NCBI GenBank assembly: GCA_903871875.1
Contig: CAIQIR010000059.1
Coordinates: 62,001-126,000, forward strand
Direction: 5' to 3'
From: an uncultured Schlesneria sp.
GTDB taxonomy: Bacteria; Planctomycetota; Planctomycetia; Planctomycetales; Planctomycetaceae
Length of the DNA stretch: 64,000 nt
Shown here: positions 8,993 through 17,218 of the stretch, piece after piece
Position numbering within the stretch: position 1 is the first letter of the stretch
Layout of the letters: the number at the start of each line of letters is the position of its first letter
Program-made: the position numbers and the translations under genes
Notes under the pieces: generated by a model
Databases searched by the model: none
Seen by the model: the letters and a program-made list of their open reading frames with translations, nothing else
Told to the model about the DNA's origin: nothing

Positions 8993-9520
8993 ACGAATTT
9001 CGCCATAACCGGATGAATGATGACAGGCCAGCCCGACAGAGGGGAACGGTTCCAGAACACATTACTACCCAAATGGTAACGAAGTTTCAAAACCGGTGGC
9101 GTTTATTTTATCAACTGAAAAGTCTTTTCGCCCGTGATCCGAATCAATCGTTTCCGTTACATTACGTGCGCTCATTGAAACAAGCCGTTTCCATTCTCAT
9201 TCAGTGAGTTCAGATCGCAAGACAGCATCATCCAAACGTGGAAACACCGTCTTGGTGGAACTTGACCCTCGATTCATTCCGTTTCTTGTTCCTGTTGTGC
9301 CGCGCGGGCGGGCACCGTGCATGCCAATACACTGAGTTTGTGACGCAGTCGTGAACTGCCAGTACGTGATAAGGCATTGCCTGCCAACTAATTGCATTGC
9401 GACGCAGGTCCGCCAATTTTGGTGCGGCACAATCTTTGCCGCCTTCAGCTAAGTTTGACGTCTGATCGCACCGGTCGGTGTCGGTGCGCATTTCTCGCTT
9501 TCAGGCCGAGGCGACCCACC
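8993..9520. other. Divergent intergenic region between beta-oxidation operon and phosphofructokinase
   Basis: 528 bases with no credible gene. The part from about 9060 to 9200 is clearly richer in A and T than the flanking genes and should hold the operon promoter. An imperfect inverted repeat lies at 9175-9193 (TTGAAAC, 5-base spacer, GTTTCCA; one mismatch between arms). It could be an operator for a fatty-acid-responsive regulator, but I cannot match it to a known consensus. Confidence 0.5.
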
Positions 9521-10843
9521 ATGATCGAATCTGCGGATCTCGCGGTCAAAACGCTCGGCCCGTGCCGCATCGATTCGCCATTGGCTCCGTTACTGGCGCA
9601 GCGAGTGAAGAGCTTTTACAACGTCGACGAGAGCGACAAGGTTCTGTTCGACGATACGCTTTCGGGCATGTCGGCTCGGAATGTCCCTCCTCAGGAATTA
9701 CCGGGGTTCGAACCGGCCGGTCCGCGGCGTAAAATCTTCTTCGATCCTTCCAAGACACGTGCCGGGATCGTGACGTGTGGCGGCTTGTGCCCCGGTTTCA
9801 ACGACGTCATTCGCGCGTTGACGATGGAACTGCATTATCGCTACGGGGTGCGAAAGGTCTACGGCTTCTGTAATGGGTACCAAGGGTTCATTGCGAAATA
9901 TCGTCGCGATGTCCTGGAGCTGACCCCGGAAGTGGTCAGCCACATCAACGAACAAGGCGGGACGATCCTCGGCACATCGCGGGGTCAACAAGACGCGGTG
10001 GAAATTGTCGACTGTCTGGAACGGATGGGAATCAACATCCTCTTCGTCGTCGGGGGCGACGGCACTCTGCGGGGTGGCTTGAAAATCGCCCAGGAAATCG
10101 CCGAACGAGGGCTGAAAATCGCCGTTGTCGGTGTGCCGAAGACGATCGACAACGACATCATGTTCATCGATCAAAGCTTTGGTTTTCAGACGGCCTTTTC
10201 CGTCGCGACCGAATCGATTCGCGCGGCACATGTCGAGGCTCAGTCGGCTCCACATGGCGTGGGTCTGGTCAAGCTCATGGGCCGGCACTCCGGATTCATT
10301 GCCTGTTACGCCTCGCTCGCCAAGAACGACGCCAATTTCGTGTTGATCCCCGAAGTGCCCTTCTCGCTCGAGGGGGAAAATGGATTGCTCAACACGTTGC
10401 GTCGTCAAATCGAACGCAGCGGACACGCAGTGATCGTCGTGGCCGAAGGGGCGGGTCAGGATTTGATCGAAAACTGTTCGAAAGAGACCGATGCGTCAGG
10501 CAATCTTCGATTGACCGATATTGGCATGTTTCTGAAACAACGGATTGCGGACGATTTTCGCGAAGCCGGTCTCGAATTGAATCTCAAATATATCGATCCC
10601 AGTTATGCCATCCGCAGTGTGGCCGCCAACCCCTATGACAGCGTGTATTGCATCCGCCTGTCCCATAATGCCGTGCACGCGGCGATGTGTGGTCGAACCG
10701 AGATGATTGTCGGTCGCTGGAATGCCCGGTTCGTGCATGTGCCAATGCTGCTGGCCGTGCGTCAACGCTATCAGGTCGATCCTAACGGTGATCTCTGGAT
10801 GTCAGTCCTCGAATCGACCGGTCAGCCACCCGTGTTTCACTGA
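9521..10843 (+). CDS. 6-phosphofructokinase, ATP-type by active-site residues
   Basis: 440 residues from the ATG at 9521. An in-frame extension upstream to 9392 shows no family similarity and is rejected. PFK-A fold motifs are CGGLCPGFNDVIR near 86, GGDGT near 177-181, PKTIDNDI near 206-213, MGRHSGF and PEVPF. The Gly in GGDGT (Asp in PPi-dependent enzymes) together with Lys in PKTIDND is the combination of plant and trypanosome ATP-dependent PFKs. It phosphorylates fructose 6-phosphate, the committed glycolytic step. The ~65-residue N-terminal extension before the Rossmann core also fits that clade. Phosphate-donor choice needs assay. Confidence 0.9.
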   Translation: MIESADLAVKTLGPCRIDSPLAPLLAQRVKSFYNVDESDKVLFDDTLSGMSARNVPPQELPGFEPAGPRRKIFFDPSKTRAGIVTCGGLCPGFNDVIRALTMELHYRYGVRKVYGFCNGYQGFIAKYRRDVLELTPEVVSHINEQGGTILGTSRGQQDAVEIVDCLERMGINILFVVGGDGTLRGGLKIAQEIAERGLKIAVVGVPKTIDNDIMFIDQSFGFQTAFSVATESIRAAHVEAQSAPHGVGLVKLMGRHSGFIACYASLAKNDANFVLIPEVPFSLEGENGLLNTLRRQIERSGHAVIVVAEGAGQDLIENCSKETDASGNLRLTDIGMFLKQRIADDFREAGLELNLKYIDPSYAIRSVAANPYDSVYCIRLSHNAVHAAMCGRTEMIVGRWNARFVHVPMLLAVRQRYQVDPNGDLWMSVLESTGQPPVFH

Positions 10844-10847
10844 TCTC

Positions 10848-11063
10848 TCATTCCGCCGGAACACGCAGGCGCTCGTCACCGACGGTGACGATATCACCGG
10901 GTGCCAATTTCTTCCCGCGGCGTGTTTCCACGGTGCCATTCAGTAACACTTCGCCCGCTTGAATCAGAATTTTCGCCTGACCGCCCGAGCCCACCACGCC
11001 GGACTGCTTCAGAAACTGATCAAGTGTGATGGGTGGGGGATTCGAAGTGGACACGATCAGCAC
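10848..11063 (-). CDS. S4-domain RNA-binding protein (YaaA/RlbA-like)
   Basis: 71 residues if translation begins at the GTG at 11063. A frame of 125 residues stays open back to 11225, but that extra part is Arg/Ser-rich without family features. The body is one complete S4 domain: ITLDQFLKQSG, then GGQAKILIQAGEVLLNGTVETRRGKKLAPGDIV, the RNA-binding alpha-L motif typical of the small YbcJ/YaaA group. It probably binds structured RNA, perhaps ribosomal. Its stop lies only 4 bases from the phosphofructokinase stop on the other strand. The ribosome-binding site is weak for any candidate start, so the 5' end is uncertain. Confidence 0.75.
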   Translation of the reverse strand: MLIVSTSNPPPITLDQFLKQSGVVGSGGQAKILIQAGEVLLNGTVETRRGKKLAPGDIVTVGDERLRVPAE

Positions 11064-11352
11064 ATTCTTCAAAGAGGACGGATTTGGAAACGAGCGCACA
11101 ACCTTGACGCGGGTCCGATCAACGACGCGCTGCCGCGGGAATATCTGTCGGCCGATCAGATTGTCGTCGCGAAATCGACAATAGCAAGATGGGGAGCGTG
11201 AATTCCGGCGGTCGGTGGATTTCACATTGGTCTCGCGCGGGATATTGTGAGTTCGGTCCCCACAACTGAACCACTCGAGCAGAATCCCGGCTTAACCGGC
11301 ATCGCCGCCATTTTGCCTGGCGATTCATCAATCTCGCCCAGGAATCGAATCG

Positions 11353-12180
11353 ATGTCAAACACGGATCGCAAGTCGCAGGTCTCTTACTTCATTTTCGAT
11401 ACCGAAACCGTGGCCGATGGAGACCTGGTCTCGAAGATCCGTTATCCCAACGAATCACTCACGCCCGTCGAAGCGATTGCCCGTTATCGAGCCCAATTAA
11501 TGGCCGAAACCGGCAAGGACGTGTTGCCGGTGACCTTCATGCTGCCGATTTCCGTCGCGGTGGCCAAGGTGGACGCTGACTATCAGCTGCTTGATGTCGC
11601 GGTGCTCGATTCGCCCAAGTTTCGGCCGCATGTGATCACGAAACATTTCTGGCAGGGCTGGAATGCCTATGGCCGCCCAACGCTGGTCACGTTTAATGGA
11701 CGCGGGTACGACGTGCCGGTGCTGGAACTGGCTGCCTATCGGTATGGATACACGGTTCCCGCGTGGTTTAACGTCGAAGCTCGAACTTATGAGCAATCGC
11801 GTAATCGGTACAACTCGCAGTCGCATCTGGACCTGCTGGACCTGTTATCCAATTTCGGCGCGTTCCGGATCAGTGGTGGTTTGAATCTGCTGGCGAATCT
11901 GATTGGCAAACCTGGCAAGACCGGCGTCGATGGTTCGCAAGTCCAGGGCCTGTACGAGGCCGGTGAAGTCGGCGCGATCAACGATTACTGCCGCTGTGAT
12001 GTCCTCGACACTTATTTCGTCTTTCTGCGGACGCGCGTGATGCTGGGCAAGCTGACGGTGGAAGGTGAGCATCGCTTGGTCAGCGAGACCAAAATCTGGC
12101 TGGAACAGCAAAGCGAAGCCGTTCCGGCGTACAAAGACTATCTGTCGCATTGGGGCGATTGGAAGCCGCCAGCCGACTGA
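11353..12180 (+). CDS. Predicted 3'-5' exonuclease related to DNA polymerase B proofreading domain
   Basis: 275 residues. The DEDDy exonuclease motifs are in order: D16 and E18 in FDTET, then [12 protein letters not shown] (Exo II Asp), and YCRCD with the Tyr and Asp spaced as in Exo III. These match the stand-alone PolB-exonuclease-like family (DNA_pol_B_exo2). It should degrade DNA or RNA 3' ends using two metal ions. The start has a GGAA-type ribosome-binding site (AGGAATCGAATCG then ATG). It stands alone between the S4 gene and the sugar kinase, so its physiological partner is unknown. Confidence 0.87.
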   Translation: MSNTDRKSQVSYFIFDTETVADGDLVSKIRYPNESLTPVEAIARYRAQLMAETGKDVLPVTFMLPISVAVAKVDADYQLLDVAVLDSPKFRPHVITKHFWQGWNAYGRPTLVTFNGRGYDVPVLELAAYRYGYTVPAWFNVEARTYEQSRNRYNSQSHLDLLDLLSNFGAFRISGGLNLLANLIGKPGKTGVDGSQVQGLYEAGEVGAINDYCRCDVLDTYFVFLRTRVMLGKLTVEGEHRLVSETKIWLEQQSEAVPAYKDYLSHWGDWKPPAD

Positions 12181-12456
12181 TGGTCCGAGCTTCGTTGTGC
12201 CGGGAATGTTTGGGCGAAGCACGGACCGAGATCCTTAAAGCCATCGGTCAGCCGAAGAATCGGTGGAAATTCCGCACGGTCTGCCGCTGAATCGCGTTCG
12301 CTCGCGCCGTCTCGCACCCCAACGGTGTCACGGCAAGTTGTCTGTGCCCCCCTTTTTCAACCGACTGTCAGCCATTATCATGCCTCGCACTTTGACCTGC
12401 CGTGCGAGCCGCTTTAAACGGGGGTTCGCGAATTTCACTTAATTCTTCAAGGACAC
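12181..12456. other. Intergenic region before the sugar kinase
   Basis: 276 bases without a gene or a strong inverted repeat. The last 40 bases before the kinase are A/T-rich and end in AAGGA, the kinase ribosome-binding site. Confidence 0.4.
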
Positions 12457-13533
12457 ATGATGCTGAAAATTTCCCCCACTGGTGCGTTGGACTTTCTTTC
12501 GTTGGGGGCGCTGGTGCATCGACTCGATCCCGGCATCATTCCGTTCCGGAAGGCGACCGAATGTCGGATTCACGTCAGCGGCGGTGAATTCAATGTCGCG
12601 GCCAATCTCTCGGACTGCTTTCGACTGAATACCGGTGTCGCTTCGGCGATGGTCAATTATCCGATTGGCGATCTGATTGCCGAACGCGTCCGGGCGATGG
12701 GCGTTAAACCGTTCTACAAGTATTTTGAACATGATGGCGTGACCGGACCCAACATGGCGACGGTTTACAGCGATCAGGGGCTGGGTGTTCGAGCTCCCGT
12801 GGTGTTTTACAACCGCAGCAACGAAGCCGCCGCCCGTCTGAAAGTGGGCGACTTCGACTGGAAGACGATCATGGCCGGCGGTCTGCGCTGGTTCCACAGC
12901 GGTGGGATCTTTTCGGCGTTGTCGGCCACGACACCCGACTTGATCATCGAAGGCATGAAAGCGGCGAAAGCGGCGGGAGCGATCGTGTCGTTTGATCTGA
13001 ACTTCCGCGCCAAGCTGTGGCAAATCTCGGGCGGCCTGGCGACGGCCCAGCAGACCTTGCGACGGATCGTCGAGAATGTCGACGTGCTGGTCGGCAACGA
13101 AGAAGATTTGCAGAAGGGGCTGGGTCTGAAAGGACCCGACGTCGAATCCAAATCCAAAATCGATCCGGCCGCCTTCCTGGCAATGATGGACGACGTGGCC
13201 AAGCAACTGCCAAACATCAAGGTTGTGGCCACGACCTTGCGTGAAGTCCACACCACGAATCACCACGATTGGAGTGCCGTCTGCTGGATCGAAGGCAAGA
13301 CCTACAACGCACCGACGTGTGAACTGAATGTCTACGATCGCGTGGGCGGCGGCGACGGGTTTGCCGCAGGCTTCATTTACGGCCTGCTGAAGGGGAAATC
13401 ACCCGACGAGGCGCTGCGGCTCGGTTGGGCTCACGGTGCCTTACTGACCACCTTCCCTGGCGACACCACCATGGCCACCGTCGACCAGGTCGAAGCCTTC
13501 GCCAAGGGCGGTTCGGCTCGCATCCAGCGATGA
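12457..13533 (+). CDS. PfkB-family sugar kinase, 2-keto-3-deoxygluconate kinase-like
   Basis: 358 residues. Ribokinase-fold features: N-terminal GGEFNVAANLSD substrate region, DLNFRAKLW in the middle, NEEDL, and the C-terminal PfkB signature DRVGGGDGFAAGF with catalytic base D300. This layout fits KdgK enzymes that phosphorylate KDG in hexuronate or modified Entner-Doudoroff catabolism. AAGGA sits 3-8 bases upstream of the ATG. There is no KDPG aldolase beside it, but a YjmF-like oxidoreductase and a uronate isomerase occur elsewhere in the window. Substrate is inferred from family resemblance; other sugar acids or ketoses are possible. Confidence 0.82.
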   Translation: MMLKISPTGALDFLSLGALVHRLDPGIIPFRKATECRIHVSGGEFNVAANLSDCFRLNTGVASAMVNYPIGDLIAERVRAMGVKPFYKYFEHDGVTGPNMATVYSDQGLGVRAPVVFYNRSNEAAARLKVGDFDWKTIMAGGLRWFHSGGIFSALSATTPDLIIEGMKAAKAAGAIVSFDLNFRAKLWQISGGLATAQQTLRRIVENVDVLVGNEEDLQKGLGLKGPDVESKSKIDPAAFLAMMDDVAKQLPNIKVVATTLREVHTTNHHDWSAVCWIEGKTYNAPTCELNVYDRVGGGDGFAAGFIYGLLKGKSPDEALRLGWAHGALLTTFPGDTTMATVDQVEAFAKGGSARIQR

Positions 13534-13577
13534 CTGTTTTATCCACTTGTCCACGGGCGAATTTTTGAATAGGAAAT

Positions 13578-13616
13578 GAAGAGGGCGACGTCGCGGCTCG
13601 CGACGTCGCCCTCTTC
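13578..13616. terminator. Perfect 18-bp stem, 3-base loop bidirectional terminator
   Basis: The left arm GAAGAGGGCGACGTCGCG pairs perfectly with the right arm across loop GCT. It lies between the convergent sugar kinase and TPM genes. There is no long T run on either side, only TATT after the right arm. It is the strongest hairpin in the window. Confidence 0.75.
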
Positions 13617-13704
13617 TATTGAATTCGTCAATCAACTGCAGGAATCGACCACCCTTCAAATTCGGGTCATCAAGTTCGCCGCAGCGGCCTGACGGTTGTC
13701 ACAT

Positions 13705-14778
13705 TTAGAAATCTCCGCCACCGGAATCGCCTCCGCCACCCCCAAAGTCTCCTCCCCCGCCGAAATCTCCTCCCCCCCCACTGTCGGACCAATCTCCGCC
13801 GCCGGAGCCGTCGTTGTCGCTCCAGTCACTGCCGCTCGACGAGGAATCATCGCCTCCCAGGGTTCGGCTGCCATTGAAGGGATCGTTGTCGCCGGTATTG
13901 GAAAGTGTCGAATCGTGGGCATGTGCCGACCGTCCCGACAGTGAATCGTAAAGCCAGTTACCCGCCATGGCCCCGAAGATGCCACCAGCCAGATTACCCA
14001 TAAAACCGCCACCGCCTCCGCCACCATAGCCAGGTGCTCCATAACCACCTGGGCCGCCGTAGCCTCCCGGTCCTGGTGCGCCATATCCCCGTCCGCCGCC
14101 AAACAGCCGCGAAATGAGAGACAACACAAAGATCCCGACCATCACCGCTCCGAGAATCATAATGACAGGTGTCCAACTGGATTGTACGGGTCTGACAGGG
14201 TTCTGCTGGTGTGGCACAGGAGCCACCGAATTGACGCGGTCATGTGCGACCGTATGCTTCGCCGGAGGATGACTCAACTTCGTATAGACGGTCCCCAATT
14301 GACTGACGGTATCATTCAGTGCCTGATCAAATTTTCCGGCACTCAGTCCGGCAATGGTCGCGTTTTTGACATGATCGCGATCATCTTTCGAGAAGCCCAG
14401 TTCCTTCAGCTTTTTGCTGATAAAGGTTTCCACACGGTGCGGATCCTTGCAGATCAGCAGCAGAAAGCCTTCGGCCTTGGTCGTCTCGGCACGTTCGTTC
14501 ACCCAATTATGAGTGAACTCGTCACGCTGCTTCTTATCCATCTTGGCGACGGCATCGACCTTGTCGGTCGGAACCGTGGCATACGTTTCGATTCGAATCT
14601 CGTGACCCGATTTCTTTTCGATCTCGCGAATGGTCGAATTCGCCTTTTCAATGGCCGCAGCGCTAAAGAGGCCTCCGGCGTCAGAGATATCGGCGGCCTG
14701 CACCCATGACGGTGTGGCCAGCAGGGCCAATCCCAATAAACCGGTTCGCAGTACAGCGTAGACTCGTTGTCCCAACAT
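13705..14778 (-). CDS. TPM-domain exported protein with glycine-rich tail (YgcG-like)
   Basis: 357 residues from the ATG at 14778, which has GGGAG ten bases upstream; a TTG six codons earlier is less likely. Signal peptide: VYAVLRTGLLGLALLATPSWVQA. Residues ~25-160 form a TPM domain (ADISDAGGLFS..., then FLLLICKDPHRVETFISKKL). A transmembrane helix near 205-225 (VIMILGAVMVGIFVLSLI) follows. The last ~130 residues are Gly-rich, ending in DFGGGGGDSGGGDF. TPM proteins of this build sit in the membrane; some have phosphatase or photosystem-repair roles, but the bacterial YgcG type has no settled function. The tail composition is normal for the family. Confidence 0.85.
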   Translation of the reverse strand: MLGQRVYAVLRTGLLGLALLATPSWVQAADISDAGGLFSAAAIEKANSTIREIEKKSGHEIRIETYATVPTDKVDAVAKMDKKQRDEFTHNWVNERAETTKAEGFLLLICKDPHRVETFISKKLKELGFSKDDRDHVKNATIAGLSAGKFDQALNDTVSQLGTVYTKLSHPPAKHTVAHDRVNSVAPVPHQQNPVRPVQSSWTPVIMILGAVMVGIFVLSLISRLFGGGRGYGAPGPGGYGGPGGYGAPGYGGGGGGGFMGNLAGGIFGAMAGNWLYDSLSGRSAHAHDSTLSNTGDNDPFNGSRTLGGDDSSSSGSDWSDNDGSGGGDWSDSGGGGDFGGGGDFGGGGGDSGGGDF

Positions 14779-14862
14779 GGTTGTGGACTCCCGCAAAAGT
14801 TCTGTCTTGGACGACGACCCGTCGGCCCCTGGTGGGGATAACGTCGGAACGACGATTTCGGA

Positions 14863-16329
14863 TCACGCCAGCAGATCTTTGATCACCTGCGCGGGTTCGA
14901 CGCCCGTCAATCGCTGGTCAAGTCCCTGGAACTTGTACGTGAACCGCTCATGATCAAAACCGAGCAAGTGCAGTACCGTGGCGTGGAAATCGTGGATATG
15001 GACAGGATCTTTCACAATATTATAGCTGAACTCGTCCGTTTCTCCGTGGATGGTCCCTCCCTTGGAACCACCGCCAGCCATCCACATCGTAAAACAGCGA
15101 GGATGATGGTCGCGGCCGTAATTTTCCTTCGAAAGTCCGCCCTGGGAGTAAATCGTGCGACCAAACTCGCCGCCCCAGATAATCAGCGTGTCTTCGAACA
15201 TGCCACGTTGCTTCAAGTCTTGGATCAACGCGTAGCAAGCCTGATCCACGTCGCGACACTGACTCGGAAGCCGACCCGCCACATTGGCATGCGTGTCCCA
15301 GTTGTTGTGGTAAACCTGGACAAAACGCACGCCTCGCTCGACCAGCCGTCGGGCGAGCAACATCGTGTTCGTAAACGTTCCCGGTTGCTTCGCTGCGTCC
15401 CCGTACAGGTTGAACGTCGATTCGGGTTCCGTCGCCAGATTGGTCAATTCGGGAACACTGGTCTGCATCCGGAACGCCAGTTCGTATTGCTCGATGCGAG
15501 TCCGCGTTTCCGGATCACCCAACTGAGCGAACGTCTGTTCGTTCAGTTGCTTCAAGCCATCCAGCGTCCGTCGACGGATCTCGCTGGGGACACCGGGTGG
15601 GTTGTTGATGTACAGAATCGGATCGCCCGAACTGCGGAACGACACACCCGCATGCTCACCCGGCAGATAACCGGCTTGCCACAACCGAGCCGAAATGGCC
15701 TGCATCTGCTCGGTATTCGTTGGCCGGGCCACCATTACCACGAATGTCGGCAGATCGTCGTTTAAAGATCCCAGTCCGTATGAGGCCCACGCGCCCAGGC
15801 ACGGCCGTCCGGTCACCTGGTTTCCGGTTTGCATATAGCTGATGGCCGGTTCATGATTGATCGCCTCGGTATGCATACTGCGGATGAAGCACATGTCGTC
15901 GACCATCTTTTTGGTCCACGGCAACAGTTCCGTCACCCACATCCCGCAGTTGCCGACTTGCTCGAACTGGTATTTCGAAGGAGCGATCGGAAACCGAGCC
16001 TGTCCTGATGTCATCGTCGTCAGTCGTTGTCCGTTGCGGATCGATTCGGGCAGATCTTTGTCGTACCAATCGTTCATGACGGGCTTGTAGTCATACATGT
16101 CCATTTGCGGCGGGCCACCCACCATATGCAGATAGATGACCTGTTTGGCTTTCGGGGCATGGTGAGTCATGATCGACTGCAGGCTGGCCGGTGTTTCCGC
16201 AGCACCCAACGACCGTCCCAGCGGCTGACCGAGCAGCGTCGCCAACGCGGCCGACCCGACCACGTTCGATCCCTGCTGGAAAAAATGGCGTCGAGTGATA
16301 TTACGAGCGTATTCCTGGAACAAATCCAC
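14863..16329 (-). CDS. DUF1501 protein, Tat-exported sulfatase/alkaline phosphatase-like
   Basis: 488 residues from a GTG at 16329 with GAGGA seven bases upstream. Twin-arginine signal: ITRRHFFQQGSNVVGSAALATLL (residues 11-33). The rest is a full DUF1501 domain: HMVGGPPQMDMYDYKP near 68, the RSMHTEAINHEPA block, NNWDTHANV, IIWGGEFGRT and GRDHHPRCF, which resemble metal-binding positions of the alkaline-phosphatase superfamily. In planctomycetes such genes usually follow a DUF1549/DUF1553 gene. Here none is adjacent, and it is flanked by the TPM gene and a BlaI regulator. Its substrate is unknown. Confidence 0.88.
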   Translation of the reverse strand: MDLFQEYARNITRRHFFQQGSNVVGSAALATLLGQPLGRSLGAAETPASLQSIMTHHAPKAKQVIYLHMVGGPPQMDMYDYKPVMNDWYDKDLPESIRNGQRLTTMTSGQARFPIAPSKYQFEQVGNCGMWVTELLPWTKKMVDDMCFIRSMHTEAINHEPAISYMQTGNQVTGRPCLGAWASYGLGSLNDDLPTFVVMVARPTNTEQMQAISARLWQAGYLPGEHAGVSFRSSGDPILYINNPPGVPSEIRRRTLDGLKQLNEQTFAQLGDPETRTRIEQYELAFRMQTSVPELTNLATEPESTFNLYGDAAKQPGTFTNTMLLARRLVERGVRFVQVYHNNWDTHANVAGRLPSQCRDVDQACYALIQDLKQRGMFEDTLIIWGGEFGRTIYSQGGLSKENYGRDHHPRCFTMWMAGGGSKGGTIHGETDEFSYNIVKDPVHIHDFHATVLHLLGFDHERFTYKFQGLDQRLTGVEPAQVIKDLLA

Positions 16330-16834
16330 AATCGATTCCTCTGGTGTCTCTCAAATCCGGCGGGCCGCAATTCCCGCACGATTTTCTCTCAATTGTCAGC
16401 AAATTACACGCGCCCCTCTACCTCGACGTGGCTGCGCGATTTCCCTCTGCTCCCTAATTGTAACACGAAGTTCGAGCGAACAGGGGGCTGAGCAAGCCAG
16501 AAACAGACAATTCAAGATTCCCCGCGTACACCATTGTCGGGCGGCCTGGACATTTGCCTGGCGAATCGTCCCCGCTGATACCTGAAGAAGGCGCAAGATC
16601 GTCGGTTCAGTCTCGCCTGTCAGTCACACCAGTCACACTTCGCCCCGGTCGGCTCAGTGCCTTTCAATCAGGTTTGATCGACGATACGAAACGAGAGTTC
16701 CAACGGACCGTGTCTGTCGACGGCGGAGTGATGATTCAACAAAATGCCATTGACTCAATCGTGGCTCGTCGATCAAATGCTTATATAACCAAATTTGCTT
16801 AGGCAAATGTCTGTTCACATCAAGGAGGGAACCG
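16330..16834. other. Divergent intergenic region, DUF1501 / BlaI
   Basis: 505 bases without a convincing gene. The DUF1501 promoter should be near 16350-16480 and the blaI promoter near 16750-16790. A TTGACT at 16750-16755 is a possible -35 box for the latter. Inverted repeats just before blaI are listed separately. Confidence 0.45.
16793..16820. promoter_or_regulatory. Candidate BlaI operator
   Basis: Two overlapping inverted repeats just upstream of the blaI ribosome-binding site (AAGGAGGGA at 16822-16830). The first is ATTTGC-TTAG-GCAAAT (16793-16808). The second is ATGT-CTGTTC-ACAT (16807-16820), which resembles the TGT...ACA half-sites of BlaI/MecI operators. The position suits autorepression of the blaI-M56 operon. 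Confidence 0.45.
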
Positions 16835-17218
16835 GTGGCGAGACCAACTGCCAAGGAATTGACGGAACGAGAACTCGAAGTCATGCATGTCTTCTGGACG
16901 CATGGCGACGGGACCGCGCAAGCCACGCGGGATCGATTGGCCGAAGCGGGCTTGGATCGAGCCTACGTCACGGTAGCGAATCTGATTCGGTTACTGGTCG
17001 ACAAAGGGTTTCTGCAGGCTCGCAACGACGACCGACCCTTCGTCTATCAGGCGATTCGTTCGTTCGACGACGTTTCACGCAGCCTGATCGGGGATCTGGT
17101 GCAACGCGTCTTCAACGGTTCGCGCGAACAATTGCTGGTGCAGATTCTCGGCGGGCAGAAGAAGTTGACCGCAAAGGAACGCGGACTGTTGGAGCAGATT
17201 CTGAAGGAGCAGAAATAA
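16835..17218 (+). CDS. blaI: BlaI/MecI/CopY-family transcriptional repressor
   Basis: 127 residues from GTG at 16835, seven bases after the start of a strong AAGGAGG-type site. It is a winged-helix regulator: LTERELEVMHVFWTHGDGTAQ, then YVTVANLIRLLVDKGFLQ as recognition helix and wing, and RPFVYQAIRS. The C-terminal helices (DVSRSLIGDLVQRVF, LLEQILKEQ) are the dimerisation part. In BlaI/MecI systems the partner protease leads to cleavage of the repressor in this region. Its TAA overlaps the M56 gene start by one base, so the two form one regulatory unit. No beta-lactamase gene is nearby; the target genes are unknown. Confidence 0.9.
   Translation: MARPTAKELTERELEVMHVFWTHGDGTAQATRDRLAEAGLDRAYVTVANLIRLLVDKGFLQARNDDRPFVYQAIRSFDDVSRSLIGDLVQRVFNGSREQLLVQILGGQKKLTAKERGLLEQILKEQK

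Noticed and set aside
9013-9207. 64-codon plus-strand frame in the divergent gap
   Set aside because: Lies over the A/T-rich promoter zone, without a start site or similarity.
9706-9716. GGTTCGAAC resembling a tRNA T-loop
   Set aside because: It lies inside the phosphofructokinase coding region and no cloverleaf can be drawn around it.
13705-13990. Gly-rich tail of the TPM protein as a novel feature
   Set aside because: Such tails are normal for YgcG-type TPM proteins.
16795-17217. In-frame extension of the M56 gene
   Set aside because: It overlaps the BlaI gene in a different frame and has no family similarity; the TAATG overlap gives a better start at 17218.
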